NCBI GenBank assembly: GCA_028551475.1
Contig: CM052355.1
Coordinates: forward strand, 4,092,001-4,156,000
Reading direction: 5' to 3'
DNA: 64,000 bases
From: Casuarina equisetifolia
Lineage: Eukaryota > Streptophyta > Magnoliopsida > Fagales > Casuarinaceae
Shown here: piece by piece, positions 1-11,037 of the stretch
How the letters are laid out: every line of letters starts with the position of its first letter
How positions within the stretch are numbered: position 1 is the first letter of the stretch
Position numbers and translations under genes: made by a program
The notes under the pieces: generated by a model
The model's input: only the letters and a program-made list of their open reading frames with translations
Told to the model about the DNA's origin: nothing
The model's database searches: none

Positions 1-603
1 GGGCATATGGAATGAATATTTTTGATCTAAAGGAGTGGAAGAAAAGGGATATTACTGGCATATATCACAAGTGGCAGAACATGGTGAGCCTCTGAAACCT
101 TGCATTTCTTTGCAACTGTGGTTTGCTTTATGTACAAAAACTTGTGCTTATGACATAAAATGATGAAAATCTGAGGCTTATCAGCAAGTGTGATCTCAAA
201 ATTGGTTACTCTTAAGTCTCCTTGACTTCAAAAATAGGAGAAAAAGAAGTGCTTAGATATTTGTTGCCTATAAAATGTTTATTATAGTAGTTAATCGATC
301 GATTTTCTTTTTCTGTGGTGGCTTTAGAATGAAGATAGGGTTCTTTGGAAGCTTGGGACATTACCTCCGGGACTGATTACATTTTATGGGCTGACACATC
401 CTCTTGAGAAGTCATGGCATGTGCTTGGTTTGGGTTACAATCCAAGTGTTGATCGTACAGAGATTGACAATGCTGCTGTCATACATTATAACGGCAATAT
501 GAAACCTTGGCTGGAGTTGGCAATGACAAGATATAGGTCATACTGGACTAAGTACATCAAGTATGACCATCCTTACATTCGCAGCTGCAACCTGAGTGAG
601 TAA
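1..603 (+). CDS. Galacturonosyltransferase (GAUT, glycosyltransferase family 8), 3' part
   Basis: C-terminal end of a GAUT, a Golgi type II membrane enzyme that adds galacturonic acid to pectin homogalacturonan. The 5' part lies outside the window. Two coding exons are visible: 1-83 (codons from base 3, containing DLKEWKK and YHKWQNM) and 328-603, joined across a GT-AG intron at 84-327 to give the family junction HKWQNM-NEDR. The second exon carries the GT8/GAUT landmarks LWKLGTLPPGL, GLGYNPSVD, DNAAVIHYNGNMKPWLE and the end WTKYIKYDHPY...CNLSE, with TAA at 601-603. The HYNG motif (HxxGxxKPW) belongs to the nucleotide-sugar and metal-binding part of GT8 enzymes. The tail resembles the GAUT1/GAUT4 clade more than GAUT10/11, but I cannot fix the member. 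The reading frame is intact as far as it is visible. Confidence 0.9.
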
Positions 604-631
604 AGTGGATTGTTTGGGGGCATGACTATTG

Positions 632-691
632 TGGCTGGATCCTCCCTCTCCTGCTGGCTGGATCCTCACGCTCCTGCTGGCTGGATCCTCG
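632..691 (+). repeat. Short tandem repeat, 23-bp unit, in the GAUT 3' UTR
   Basis: Two full copies (632-654, 655-677) and a partial third (678-691) of a 23-bp unit that begins TGGCTGGATCCTC. It starts 28 bases after the GAUT stop codon, so it should be transcribed as part of the 3' UTR. Confidence 0.85.
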
Positions 692-2325
692 TTTCCAACT
701 GAAGGTTGCTTTAGTTTTTTTAAGGGCATAGGGATAACATTTATCTTCCCTGTTTTGTTCTTGTTCCACATTGTTTATTGTTCTTGCGTTTCATTCAATT
801 TGTTCCTATCAGCTGTCACCCATTGGACCAAGGTAACAAATTCTATGCCTTGTTGACTTGTAAGAAGGACCTTTTGTATCTGACTCTGAAGCTAAGTCTG
901 ATTTCAACAGGAATAGGAATCGAGCGTCATTGGCTGTATTCTTTGAACAACTGACACACCTTGAAGAATTAATTCAATGTGTGGGTTCTGATATCTACTG
1001 TCTTCGCTGACCGTCAACTAACTATCTTGTGGTATCTCTCTTTCGTAGTGCTTTATATCATTGTGAATTGCTTTTCACTAATGAGTAAGTACGAATAGGT
1101 TGTGAAGTAGGTGTTTGCTTCGGGCTCCATTTAGTTTCTTCCCAAGTACTGGAAACGGGATTATGTTTGTAACAGGTTCTGGACGCCTTTTGATAGGGTC
1201 CATTTTCTATGGGACCCAAAGGCCTTTATGGTTTGGATTGATCAATCAAAAACCATAGGATATTGGAAACTTACATAGCTGCTTTTTCTAAATTTATTTA
1301 TATTAAGGCCCCAGTTTCAATCTGATGAAATTAACATTCATACTTTGTTTATTTGTGACTAGGTATATGTCAAATTTCTGGGATAAAATTATTCTCATGA
1401 ATTGTATTCTATACACACGGTCTCAATCTTTACAACAAAGGGACAAGGTCATGCCAAACCAAGGAAGGCATTCACCACTGACCATGGAGTTACACGACAA
1501 TAGATCCACATACAAAGAAACTAGCAATTGTGGGTCTCCTCCATGGTCATGTGAGGATCGTCACATCAGTATAGAGACCCGAAGCTCTAGAAAATGACAA
1601 TAAATTATGATACCATAAGTTTTGGCACGATTGCAGGTCTCGTGCGTTTATGCTGAGCCGTAAGCTTTATTCGTCCATGGCCAACCATAGCACTCCTTTT
1701 TCTTCTTCTTTTTTTTTTTTTTTTGGTTCATTAAAACATATGGTACCTTTAGAAATAATAAGACGCACAGGGATAGCTTTATGTTGATAACTCAAAACAT
1801 TATATTTTGAGTGAGATATTTCTCCATACTCAAGTCCTTATAAGGTAAAAGTTCGAACTCTCTCAATTCAATTCAGGGACACTTGAAGGGGATTTCAGCT
1901 GAGCGATGGGAGTTCAAAACACCTTCCTTCCCATATAAAATCCCCAAATCCTCACACCCCATTCCAAGAAAAAAAAAATGTCTAAGGTAAAATAATAAAC
2001 TCTACACGTCGCTTTAAATAATAAGAAGAGCCAAAACGCAAAAAGAATAAAGAGTTTTCAAGTTTATAGGGGTCAAAAAGTGGTCAAACCAAACCCCATA
2101 TATTTGCTTCAACTTTGGAGAAAATAAGTGCTTAGGATAACCCCCTTTCAAAACCTACTACCACGTCGACGGAAGATCAACAGTCGGTCAACCAAAGCAG
2201 CCCGCAAAGTTCAAAGAGCGAAAGGCTCAAAAGCATCTCATCTATGGTGGGTGGAGTAAACGAACCACTCTCACTCAAAGTGACCCAAAATGTGCAACTT
2301 TTTGCCTTCGCCTAGTTTTGTTATT
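692..2325. other. GAUT 3' UTR and intergenic DNA
   Basis: Apart from the probable rest of the GAUT 3' UTR (to somewhere near 1000), I see no gene here. Open frames are short and without recognisable motifs. A near-palindrome lies around TTGATCAATC (about 1235-1250) and a poly-T run near 1710-1723. Confidence 0.5.
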
Positions 2326-2677
2326 TGTTGGAGGATTAAAATATCCAGTCCCACATTGAGTAAGGCGACAGGAGAGTCTGGCCTTATAAATTTCCGCTAA
2401 CAACCCACTATTGCACAGTTTTGTGTTTTAGTTGGACCCTTCAATTTCTAATATGGTATCAGAGCCAGCCCTGTGTCCTGCCTACCTTGGTGTGGTCCCT
2501 CTAGACTGGTCCCACCTTTCACTGCGCCCAACGTGAGACTGCGGGAGAGTGTTGGAGGATTAAAATATCAAATCCCACATTGGATAAGGCGACAGGAGAA
2601 CCTGGCCTTATAAGCTTCCGCTAAGAACCCACTATTGCACAGTTTTGTGTTTTAGTTGGGCCCTTCAATTTCTAATA
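2326..2677 (+). mobile_element. TRIM (miniature LTR retrotransposon) with two 128-bp LTRs
   Basis: Two direct repeats of 128 bp, 2326-2453 and 2550-2677, both start TGTTGGAGGATTAAAATATC and end TTCAATTTCTAATA. They flank a 96-bp interior. Immediately inside the left repeat is TGGTATCAGAGCC (2454-2466), the primer-binding site complementary to the 3' end of initiator methionine tRNA. Immediately before the right repeat is a purine tract GCGGGAGAG (2541-2549). LTR, PBS, PPT, LTR in 352 bp with no coding capacity is the definition of a TRIM. The flanks (TTATT at left, TTTTT at right) do not give a clean target-site duplication. The two LTRs differ at few positions. It cannot move on its own and would need enzymes from a full-length element. 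Confidence 0.88.
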
Positions 2678-5600
2678 TTTTTCCAATTGCTTCCAAGTTG
2701 TACTTTAGCCACCACTTTACAACTCGCTGTCTTTGCTTTGGCTGATGTGATTGGTGTTTCCTTATTCTAATTCGCTGATCTTGGGTGTACAAAGAACTGC
2801 ACTCTTTTCTGTTTTTCTTATCCCACTTCCACAAGTCTTCGCTTTCCTCTCTGTATTTTCCTATCCAGTAATCACATCAGGATCGCTACTGCCCCCCATT
2901 ATCTTAGGGGCTCAAGTTCCCGACCACTCGCACAAAAATTCCCCCATAACATCTACCTTCATGGGTGTGGCGTATTCGACCAAACGACTACTGTCATTGT
3001 GAGAATATTATATTGTTGTCTGGATTTTGTTGCGACAACATTCATGCACTGAACAATTGGCGGAACCTCCTGTGGACCAGTGTACCAAAGGTCAGCCAAA
3101 GCCGTGGCCTTCTTGAGGTTCTGAGAAATCTAGACATGACTTCTTAAGAGGACCTAGTCGTCCCCAGCATCACCTAGTACTGTTATGACTGATTATTTCT
3201 GAGATTAAAATCTCAATCCTGGCTGTTATACCCAATTTAGTTTCATCCTTACTTCGAGGACCATCGTCAACTTAGTTACCATGCACGTCAGGGAGAAAGA
3301 CTCAAGGTTTACACAAAAATCGTTCTCAGATACAGATATTTTCTTTTGGGTGCAGTAGTGGATTCGTTAGGCTGTGCCTAGTGAAATCCGCTGAGGATGT
3401 TGAAGATCTCTTCATATCTTTATTAGAGCAAGGGTTGACCGACCAGGCAAGGAGGTGCATATGCCGACTATTAAGGTAACTAATAATCATGTCAGCCACT
3501 AAGAACTCAAAGGGAGATCAACTACTAGTGAGGCATCGTTTTGGCTCCCGTGTTTTTCAACTACCCCAACTTTGAGTTTTGAGCCAACTTGATAAGGGTT
3601 TTAAAACTTGAACTAGTTTTCAACTCCGAAATCATGGCTTCTCTGAATATCTTGACATTTGCGTGCATACTCATACAAAAATAGAACTTGATACACTACC
3701 TTTCGAAGCCTCGAATTAGTGACTCTATTCGTGGATAAGCTTTTGACAGACCCTTCGGATCCATAAATAATGAGTTAAGTGGATGCTGATGCTTGAACCT
3801 GTAAACTATGTTCACGGAAGTTATTCTGTTCTTCTCGAACATGCATTCCACCTTATTATCATATGGTGTAATCTGATGCGTTCAGAAAACATAACAAGGT
3901 TAATTTTCTTCAATGAATCACAAAACAAGAATTGATTGATGATACAGTTTATCTGCACCACAAAGTTATGCTGGAGGAATGCAAGAGCCCCACTGATTAA
4001 TGGATTCTTAAGTGAAATTTGACTGTAACTTTGAATAATGAGGAGGATATTTGTTCGGGGTTATGTTCAATGTCTAAATAATCATTCAGCCCATGATGAT
4101 ATTCTAAGGAGCCCGAACGCGGAGTGAAAAAGGTCATGATTTTATACCCCATCTGGTATATGGCATCCAAAAAGGGGATAGCATATCGTCATGAATTGGG
4201 TTAAAAGTGTTCCAAGTGGTTCTTTATCGTTTTCAGTCAGTTCACTGAGGGTGAACTTTCATGTTGCTGAAGTTTTGAGTTTGTGGAAACCATCAACTTG
4301 TGACAGTGACTTGCGTCTCCTCAGACGCACTTCCTCATCATGCTCTCTATCTAAACCTACCAAATCCTTGCCATCATTATAACATCTGTCGGAGTTAATG
4401 CTGTCCAGGGACGTTGTATAGATATGAAGTTACATAGGTATGTGTTAGATATATGATGCATAAACAAAAAAGAAGACACACATAATAATTTTATATTTGT
4501 TGAAAAAACATACATAATGCGAATCCAGGATATGATTTTTCCCCAATAGAATAGTCGAGTTTCTTTTCTCTCTCTAACTGATGAGACGCGGCATTCTAGT
4601 TTATCACACGTAGCCCTTCCTCGAGTCCATATCCATGATAATTGCCTTGCCTTCTACTTGAAGCTTTCTTGAAAAGCATCTTTTTTCCAAAGGCAGCCTA
4701 AGGATGCATAAACGGCACTGTGAAGCAAATAATACGCGTTGTGCAGTGTGCGCCACAGCTTTTTCTGTTGTTGACGATTGACCATTTCGATTGAAGCGAG
4801 CCTGAGGCCTCGAGCACATGCCAGTTATTTTAAACTGTATGTAACTATAGATGAAGTTGTTGTTGACAAAATTCAGGCTTTTCATAGTAAATTAAATATC
4901 AAACAGAAATGATTAATGTCAGTAATAAGTCAGTTAGATTGATATTTGAGAAATTCACATGCCAAAGATTCAAATTAAATGTGGAAAAAATCTTTCATTT
5001 CATATGCTGATTTTTTAACCCTTCAAGCCACTTACTAGGAAATTGACCTATTTGGAGGTTTTCCATCATTTACAGTTGACACTAATACAATCTACTAGCA
5101 CTTCTGGTCTATATAGGACCAGGGAGATGGTTTCTATATTCTTCCGAACTGAGAGGTGATCATTACCAAACTGGCAAGTGTTATCTCACACTGACGTGAC
5201 TTTTCTTGCACTTATGAGCTAGATTGGCGTTTGGTTGAGGCAATAGATATGAACCTGTGTTAATCCCTTTACAGAAAAGGAAACAATACTTTAAACCTTA
5301 TAAAAGTTGATATGGCTTGTCCGATATTATATGGTTGACGTCCTTTCGAGTATATTGCAGTATTTGATCATCTCCTAGCTTAGTGATAACTTTGAACCTC
5401 TTGATGTCAAATTGGACATCTTTGGTAGGTGAATTCGGTACATGTGTATTAAGAAAAAATATGATAACATACTGGGAACCATTGTGCTTTTGAGGTCAAC
5501 AATACTAACTTAATTGGTCACATTTCTAATGTCTTTCTTATTGTTTTTCCCTCGCGTGTACGTACTCAATACTCTATCCCTCATGCGTAAATCTATTACA

Positions 5601-7947
5601 ACATTGTTACATTCCCTTTCAAAGGAAAAACTTTTATTTTGTGGTTATATATTCAATAATCTTTTTTTATTCTTTTGAAAGGAGGCTTCATCATTCTGTG
5701 AATTAAATGTTAAATTTTTATGTCAAAAATATTTATTGCTCCACATTGTCAATCTCTTTGCATAATATCATTTTCATATGTGAATATATCTTTCTCTTAA
5801 TGATCTATTTTAAGGGAAAGAATGGCTCATTCTAACAAAGTGAGCTCATCAAATATGGTATTAGAGGTCAAAGGCAAATGCAGCTTCACATCATTCACAA
5901 TTATTTCTCATAGAAAAAAAACGAGGATTCTTGTACTTTCCACATGCTGAAGAAAAAATGGCATATTGAAACATCTCGTCATTCAAAATCATCACTCAGA
6001 AACTATATTCAAATGATTTCTCCTTGATTGGAGCAAGAGGTGCAGAGTCTTGAATTAATTCTAGAAACAGGTTGAATTAGGTTAAATAGATATTTTATGG
6101 AAACCATTTTTTCTATAGAAATTCATAGCTAATATTCTTCCACTTCTTGTGTCTTATTTATTAAAACTACTGGCCACGAGTTTAATAGTTATAGTAATTG
6201 ATGATATTCTGTTTTATATCATGTTGTCTCATGAGATGCAATTCATCCGTTAATCACAACAAGAAATTTATAGGCAATATAAGCAATCAAGCACAAAAGA
6301 GATCACACAAGAGACTTGAATAGTTTGGCTCGACCTTACACTTGAGCCAACATCTATTTTTACCTATCAACTTGATTGGCCAACCCCTTTACTACACAAC
6401 AACAATTACATGTTTTTCCCTCTCAAGGAACCAATTTTTCTTCCCCAAGAAAAATTGAAACATAGGTGATATTCCATAGAACTTGTCCAATAGCTCAATA
6501 CAAAGAGTAACAATGACTTAGTTATAGAATGGTAGTTTTAGTTATAAAACTGCTTCTTAAACCTGCGGCTTTAGTAGAAATGTTTTATGCAATGAACAGT
6601 GTTAGGCCAAAACTATGCATTATAGCAGTGTTTCCCGTGCAAAACATTATTTAATCACAAAATCATGCAAGTATGGTCATTCAAGCCCTTGTAATTAAAA
6701 TGTAATGAGGATATCCCCATTAAGTATCTTGGTTGGCATAATATCGCCCACTTAGATATTATGACTTTACCACAAACTTTTACTCGTTGCTTTTTGGCAC
6801 AACATAATTTCAAAAATTTTTATCAACTGATTTTTCAGACATATTTTTACCATCAACGAAGCTAATTCTAACTATAGGAAGTGTTGAAAATAATAATTGT
6901 CTTATATTACCAATATATCAAACTGAGACGAGAGGCGATGATAGAAAGCTAGTAGAAACAATATGTACGATTTTGCATATGCTTTGCAAAGCTTCCAATT
7001 GCCCCTCCTTCACACAATCTGTCTCCTAAGTAGCAAACTCCCGTACTACAAGAGATCTGTGACGGTCGCATCAGCATCCAGTTAAGAAAGTGAAGATGAA
7101 GGATCACGTCAGATCGACTTGAGATGTTGTGTCCTTGGGTAACCAAATTTGGGACGACAAATCATGATCAACTTGTTTTTTTCTCCTTTACGATAATCAT
7201 GTTTCCACGCTCATTCAGGTCGTAGGATCAGAGGCTTTTAGAATCTAGACTCCACTTCTACACGTGTGTCAGTCTTTTGTAACATTGGTTCTTGTAATTG
7301 AAAATGAGTAACAAAAAGAAAGTAGTGTCCTTTTTATCTTAAGGTTGACAAAATAATCATGAAACATTGGAATGGAAAGTATTATTTGCATATTCTTCGA
7401 TACAAGCATGTGTATACTCTCTTGCGCACATCTCTAATCTGCATCGTTAAACACTAACTTCAATGTAAGATTGGTGATAGAGATGAACAGTGTGTACAAA
7501 CTGTACATAGAACATATATAAATGGTACCGTACCACTGAAATGACAGATTCAAGTTTGTGCTGGAGCAAAATTGGCTACTTCCTTGTCCCTTGCTTGATG
7601 TCATAGGAGTAAACGCTATCGGACCACTGATTGTCGGCCTTGGCCGTGCCCCATCTTTGATAATTACTCCGCCCTGAAGAACTCTTGAAAGTATGCTAGC
7701 GCCAAAAGCTGGCGTACATGCTGACCAGGACCATAACTATAAGCTTGAAGGTTTAGAACCAAATCTAATTGGTTTCAAAATGCATGTTAAAGCTATATGC
7801 AGTAAACAGTCAGGTTTTACCAATCAAGTTCGTCTATAAGCTGAAGCCATGTTTTAACTTCAATAAAGGTTAAACATGATTAAATTGCAAGTTGACATGG
7901 CAAATGGATTTGAGTTATACAAGGTTATCCTGTTTAGAATTTTCTTG
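2678..7947. other. Intergenic DNA, no gene recognised
   Basis: About 5.3 kb with only short open frames and no domain motif I recognise on either strand. The segment 6280-6420 (GAGATCACACAAGAGACTTG followed by a GGCTCGACC-like stretch) has the feel of a decayed retroelement LTR, but I could not define its ends. No tRNA, rRNA or clear promoter was found. Confidence 0.4.
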
Positions 7948-8239
7948 TAACTTGTTGAAGATAGGTGTTGTCCCATCTTGAAAACATGAGGATAGGCTCT
8001 TAAACTTATAAATGATGAAATTTTTTTACTTAATACCTTAAGGTTTTAAAATGAACCTTTACACTCTAATATGGTATCAGAATTAGAGATGAGCCTATAC
8101 TTCATAAACTGCCACACCCTGAAGTTGGACTTCAATCTATTTGCAATACTTATATCAGCATGTAAGTGAGAGAGTGTTAAAAATAGGTATTATTCTACAT
8201 TGGAAGTGTGAGGATGAGCCCTCACACTCTAACATAACT
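7948..8239 (+). mobile_element. Second TRIM family, flanked by a perfect 5-bp target-site duplication
   Basis: Left LTR 7953-8071 begins TGTTGAAGATAGGTGTTGTC and ends ACACTCTAATA. Next comes a primer-binding-like site TGGTATCAGAATTAG at 8072. The right LTR, 8175-8234, begins TGTTAAAAATAGGTATTATT and ends CACACTCTAACA, preceded by the purine tract GTGAGAGAG. The direct repeat TAACT at 7948-7952 and 8235-8239 is a perfect 5-bp target-site duplication, the length typical of LTR-element integration. The right LTR is only about 60 bp: it lacks roughly 58 bp of the middle of the left LTR. The interior is about 100 bp and codes for nothing. Its LTR sequence is unlike the element at 2326 except for the terminal TGTT and the CTAATA/CTAACA end, so it is a separate family or an old diverged relative. 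Confidence 0.85.
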
Positions 8240-9214
8240 AGACTTGGATTTTGTTTCTCAATGAAAAATTATCCTTTTAATTTATAATGTCTTCATCTTC
8301 TTATGAGAACCAATTCATATTCTAAAAGGAACGAAAGGGAAAGAAAAGCAAAAGAATATTTTGAAGGAAAATCTTAGTTTTCTTTCATCCTCTTGTTTCT
8401 CGTTAAAGTAACTATTCCAATTGCAGTTTTCTTTTTACATTGCTCTATTTTAGCAAGCGAACCTAAGACGAGCTCCAACAGGACCAAGGCAAGTGTTATG
8501 TGTCTCCAATGCTGAAGGGACAAATTGTTTCTGTATCTCCAATGCTCAAGGGGAGGACGAGACAATTATGAGATGGTTTTCATTTTAACTTTAAATTGTG
8601 ATCATTATGCGTTCATGTAGATTGATGTTGTCGAAACATGTACCAACAAAGAATAACACTCTTTGAGATGGTGGGTCTTAGAGCTCACCAGAATCCATTT
8701 GGTGGGCATTGGCATCCGAGAAAAGAACCCTTTTCCTCAAAGCTGCCCCACTCAATTCAACACATAATCTTATCGAACGGGGCCCGTATATGCCTTCTTT
8801 TTCTGGCGAAGGATTAACACCGACATACACTAGAATAACCCCTAATTGTCAATCTTTCCTGAAATTATCTGAACGCACCCTTTGTAATGAAATAGGGACA
8901 TTGGCTAGTTTAATACAATGGACGATTAAAAACATGTATGCAGTTTTTAACTGCTCTCCCCACAAAGCCACGTCCAGTTCTCCACTTTCTACCTTTCTTC
9001 CGGTCCCCTCTTCTTTTTCTCCACTTCCTCAATTTTCTCTTCTTGTTTCCTTCTCTCTTTTTAAGATAACTTGTCACGCGCAGGCCTGTGGCAGGGGAAA
9101 GACTGTGAGAGGATTGACGGAACAAAGTTAATAGATTGACATCCATTTTTTTACCGTCTCTCCAATCAACTCCAAACAGCATTGGCTCTTGTCTCCGTCT
9201 CTCCCCAATTTCTT
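8240..9214. other. Region upstream of GA20ox
   Basis: Intergenic DNA that becomes strongly pyrimidine-rich (CT) from about 8960 to 9060 and again from 9190. Open frames on both strands here reflect this composition bias. It probably holds the GA20ox promoter. Confidence 0.45.
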
Positions 9215-9220
9215 TATAAA
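9215..9220 (+). promoter_or_regulatory. TATA box of the GA20ox gene (putative)
   Basis: TATAAA in a CT-rich context, 155 bp upstream of the GA20ox start codon. This would give a 5' UTR of about 125-130 nt. Assigned by position and sequence only. Confidence 0.55.
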
Positions 9221-9375
9221 ACTCGCTTTGCCGCTTCCCACCTATAACCAATCTTTGTGCCCTCCTCTCCGGCTCTTTCTCTCTCCCTCTCGCTCTCAAA
9301 AGCCCAAGACTCTTGCAACTTCCAATTCTTAGATCACAAAATTCAAAACTTCTCTAGGCTACAGTATTCAAGGAA

Positions 9376-11037
9376 ATGCCAATGCTTCCTCCTACGCTTC
9401 CCGTACCGGTAAAGAAAACCGAGAGTGAGGACATACCAAACACTCTGGTTTTTGATGCATCGGTTCTTCAATATGAACCCAACATACCATCACAATTCAT
9501 ATGGCCTGACCATGAAAAGCCGTGCTCTGATTTACCAGAACTTCAAGTTCCCCCGATTGACATGGATAGCTTCCTCTCAGGAGATCCTCAAGGAGTCTCA
9601 AATGGTTGTCGGTTAGTCCATGAGGCATGCAAGAAGCACGGGTTCTTTCTAGTTATCAATCATGGGATAGATATGAGACTTATAGCTAAAGCACACAAGT
9701 TCATGGACGACTTTTTTGGCATGAAACTCTCGGAAAAGCAAAGGGCTCAAAGAAAGAATGGTGACCACTGTGGTTATGCTAGTAGCTTTACTGGCAGGTT
9801 CTCCTCCAAGCTTCCATGGAAGGAAACATTTTCTTTCCGATATTCTGCCGGTGTCCCCGCCTCAAAAATCGTTGAGGACTATATCGTGAATGTGATGGGA
9901 GAAGATTTCAGGCAGTTCGGGTAAGTAAAAAATATATACATACAAGCTGCGTTTTCTTTTTCTTACAAGTGAAAAAACATGCATTTTGCAGTGTTTAGAG
10001 ACCCTTTTTCGTGCCACGACTGTTCACTAACCGTTTTTCATATTCGTACATACTCCCTGCATTCACTTTCATGAATCCTTTTTTCTTTTCTTCTTTACCG
10101 AAATTGACCACAGCTAGTACATCCTTTTTTGCTTTCTCTTAAGCTCGACTGTTTGGTTGTGATAGGCGTGTATACCAGGAATATTGTGAAGCCATGAACA
10201 AACTCTCCCTCGAGATCATGGAGCTTCTGGGCATGAGCCTAGGTGTTGGTCGAGAGCACTTCACAGAATTCTTCGAAGGAAACGATTCAATCATGAGATT
10301 GAACTACTACCCCCCGTGCCAAAAACCAGAGCTAACTCTAGGAACTGGGCCGCATTGCGATCCCACTTCCTTAACAATTCTTCACCAAGATCATGTCGGT
10401 GGCCTTCAAGTGCTTGTGGATGAAAAATGGCACTCTGTTAATCCTAACCCGGATGCCTTTGTTGTCAACATTGGTGACACATTTACGGTAAGCTATGAAG
10501 ATATGAATTTAGTTAAATTAGTTACGTCTAGTTATGACCTATTCGTTCGTCCCATGAACATTAAGTTCTTATACTTGTGCTTTGCACGCGCAGTCGTTAA
10601 CAAATAAATCAATTATCGTAAAAATCTGGGGTCCTAAATTTCTCATATTTCATGAGTTTTGATATATGTATCGCAACTTTGAGCTTGAAACTTTAAAGGG
10701 TAATGGAGATTGTATAACCTTTCAGGTTCTATCAAATGGGATTTACAAGAGTTGCTTGCATAGAGCAGTGGTAAACAACCGAAGTGTGAGGAAATCTCTG
10801 GCGTTCTTTTTGTGCCCGGGGAAGGAGAAGGTGGTTACTCCACCAAGCAGCTTGATCAACCCCGAGAATCCAAGAAAATATCCCGACTTCACATGGCCAA
10901 CTCTGCTTGAGTTCACGCAGAAACATTACCGGGCTGACACGAAAACGCTTGAAGTCTTCTCGAGCTGGTATCGACAGAATCACGAGGGTATCCAAGAAAG
11001 CATAAAGAATGATTTTTACCTGTCCGCCACCACATAG
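9376..11037 (+). CDS. GA20ox: Gibberellin 20-oxidase
   Basis: A soluble 2-oxoglutarate/Fe(II) dioxygenase that oxidises carbon 20 of GA12/GA53 in successive steps to GA9/GA20, the precursors of active gibberellins. Exons 9376-9920, 10166-10487 and 10726-11037 join in frame to 392 residues, a normal length for the family. Hallmarks: LPWKET (residues 146-151), NYYPPCQKP (228-236), Fe ligands H245, D247 (HCD) and H301 (CLHRAV), and the 2-oxoglutarate pair R311 and S313 (RKSLAFF). The three-exon structure is that of GA20ox genes. After the second intron the protein reads GDTFT-VLSNG where most family members have GDTFMALSNG, a mild change. The ATG at 9376 follows a CT-rich leader and a TATA box. 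GA20ox genes are usually repressed by GA feedback, but no such element was identified. Most similar to GA20ox1/2 by motif; the exact paralogue is uncertain. Confidence 0.95.

Noticed and set aside
1850-1860. AGTTCGAACTC, similar to a tRNA T-loop
   Set aside because: No cloverleaf can be built around it; similar GTTCGAA stretches at 22664 also fail.
2326-2677. A simple tandem duplication as explanation for the two 128-bp repeats
   Set aside because: The perfect primer-binding site directly after the left copy and purine tract directly before the right copy are specific to LTR elements.
8709-9299. Overlapping open frames on both strands upstream of GA20ox
   Set aside because: Products of the CT-rich leader composition (Ser/Pro on one strand, Arg/Lys on the other).
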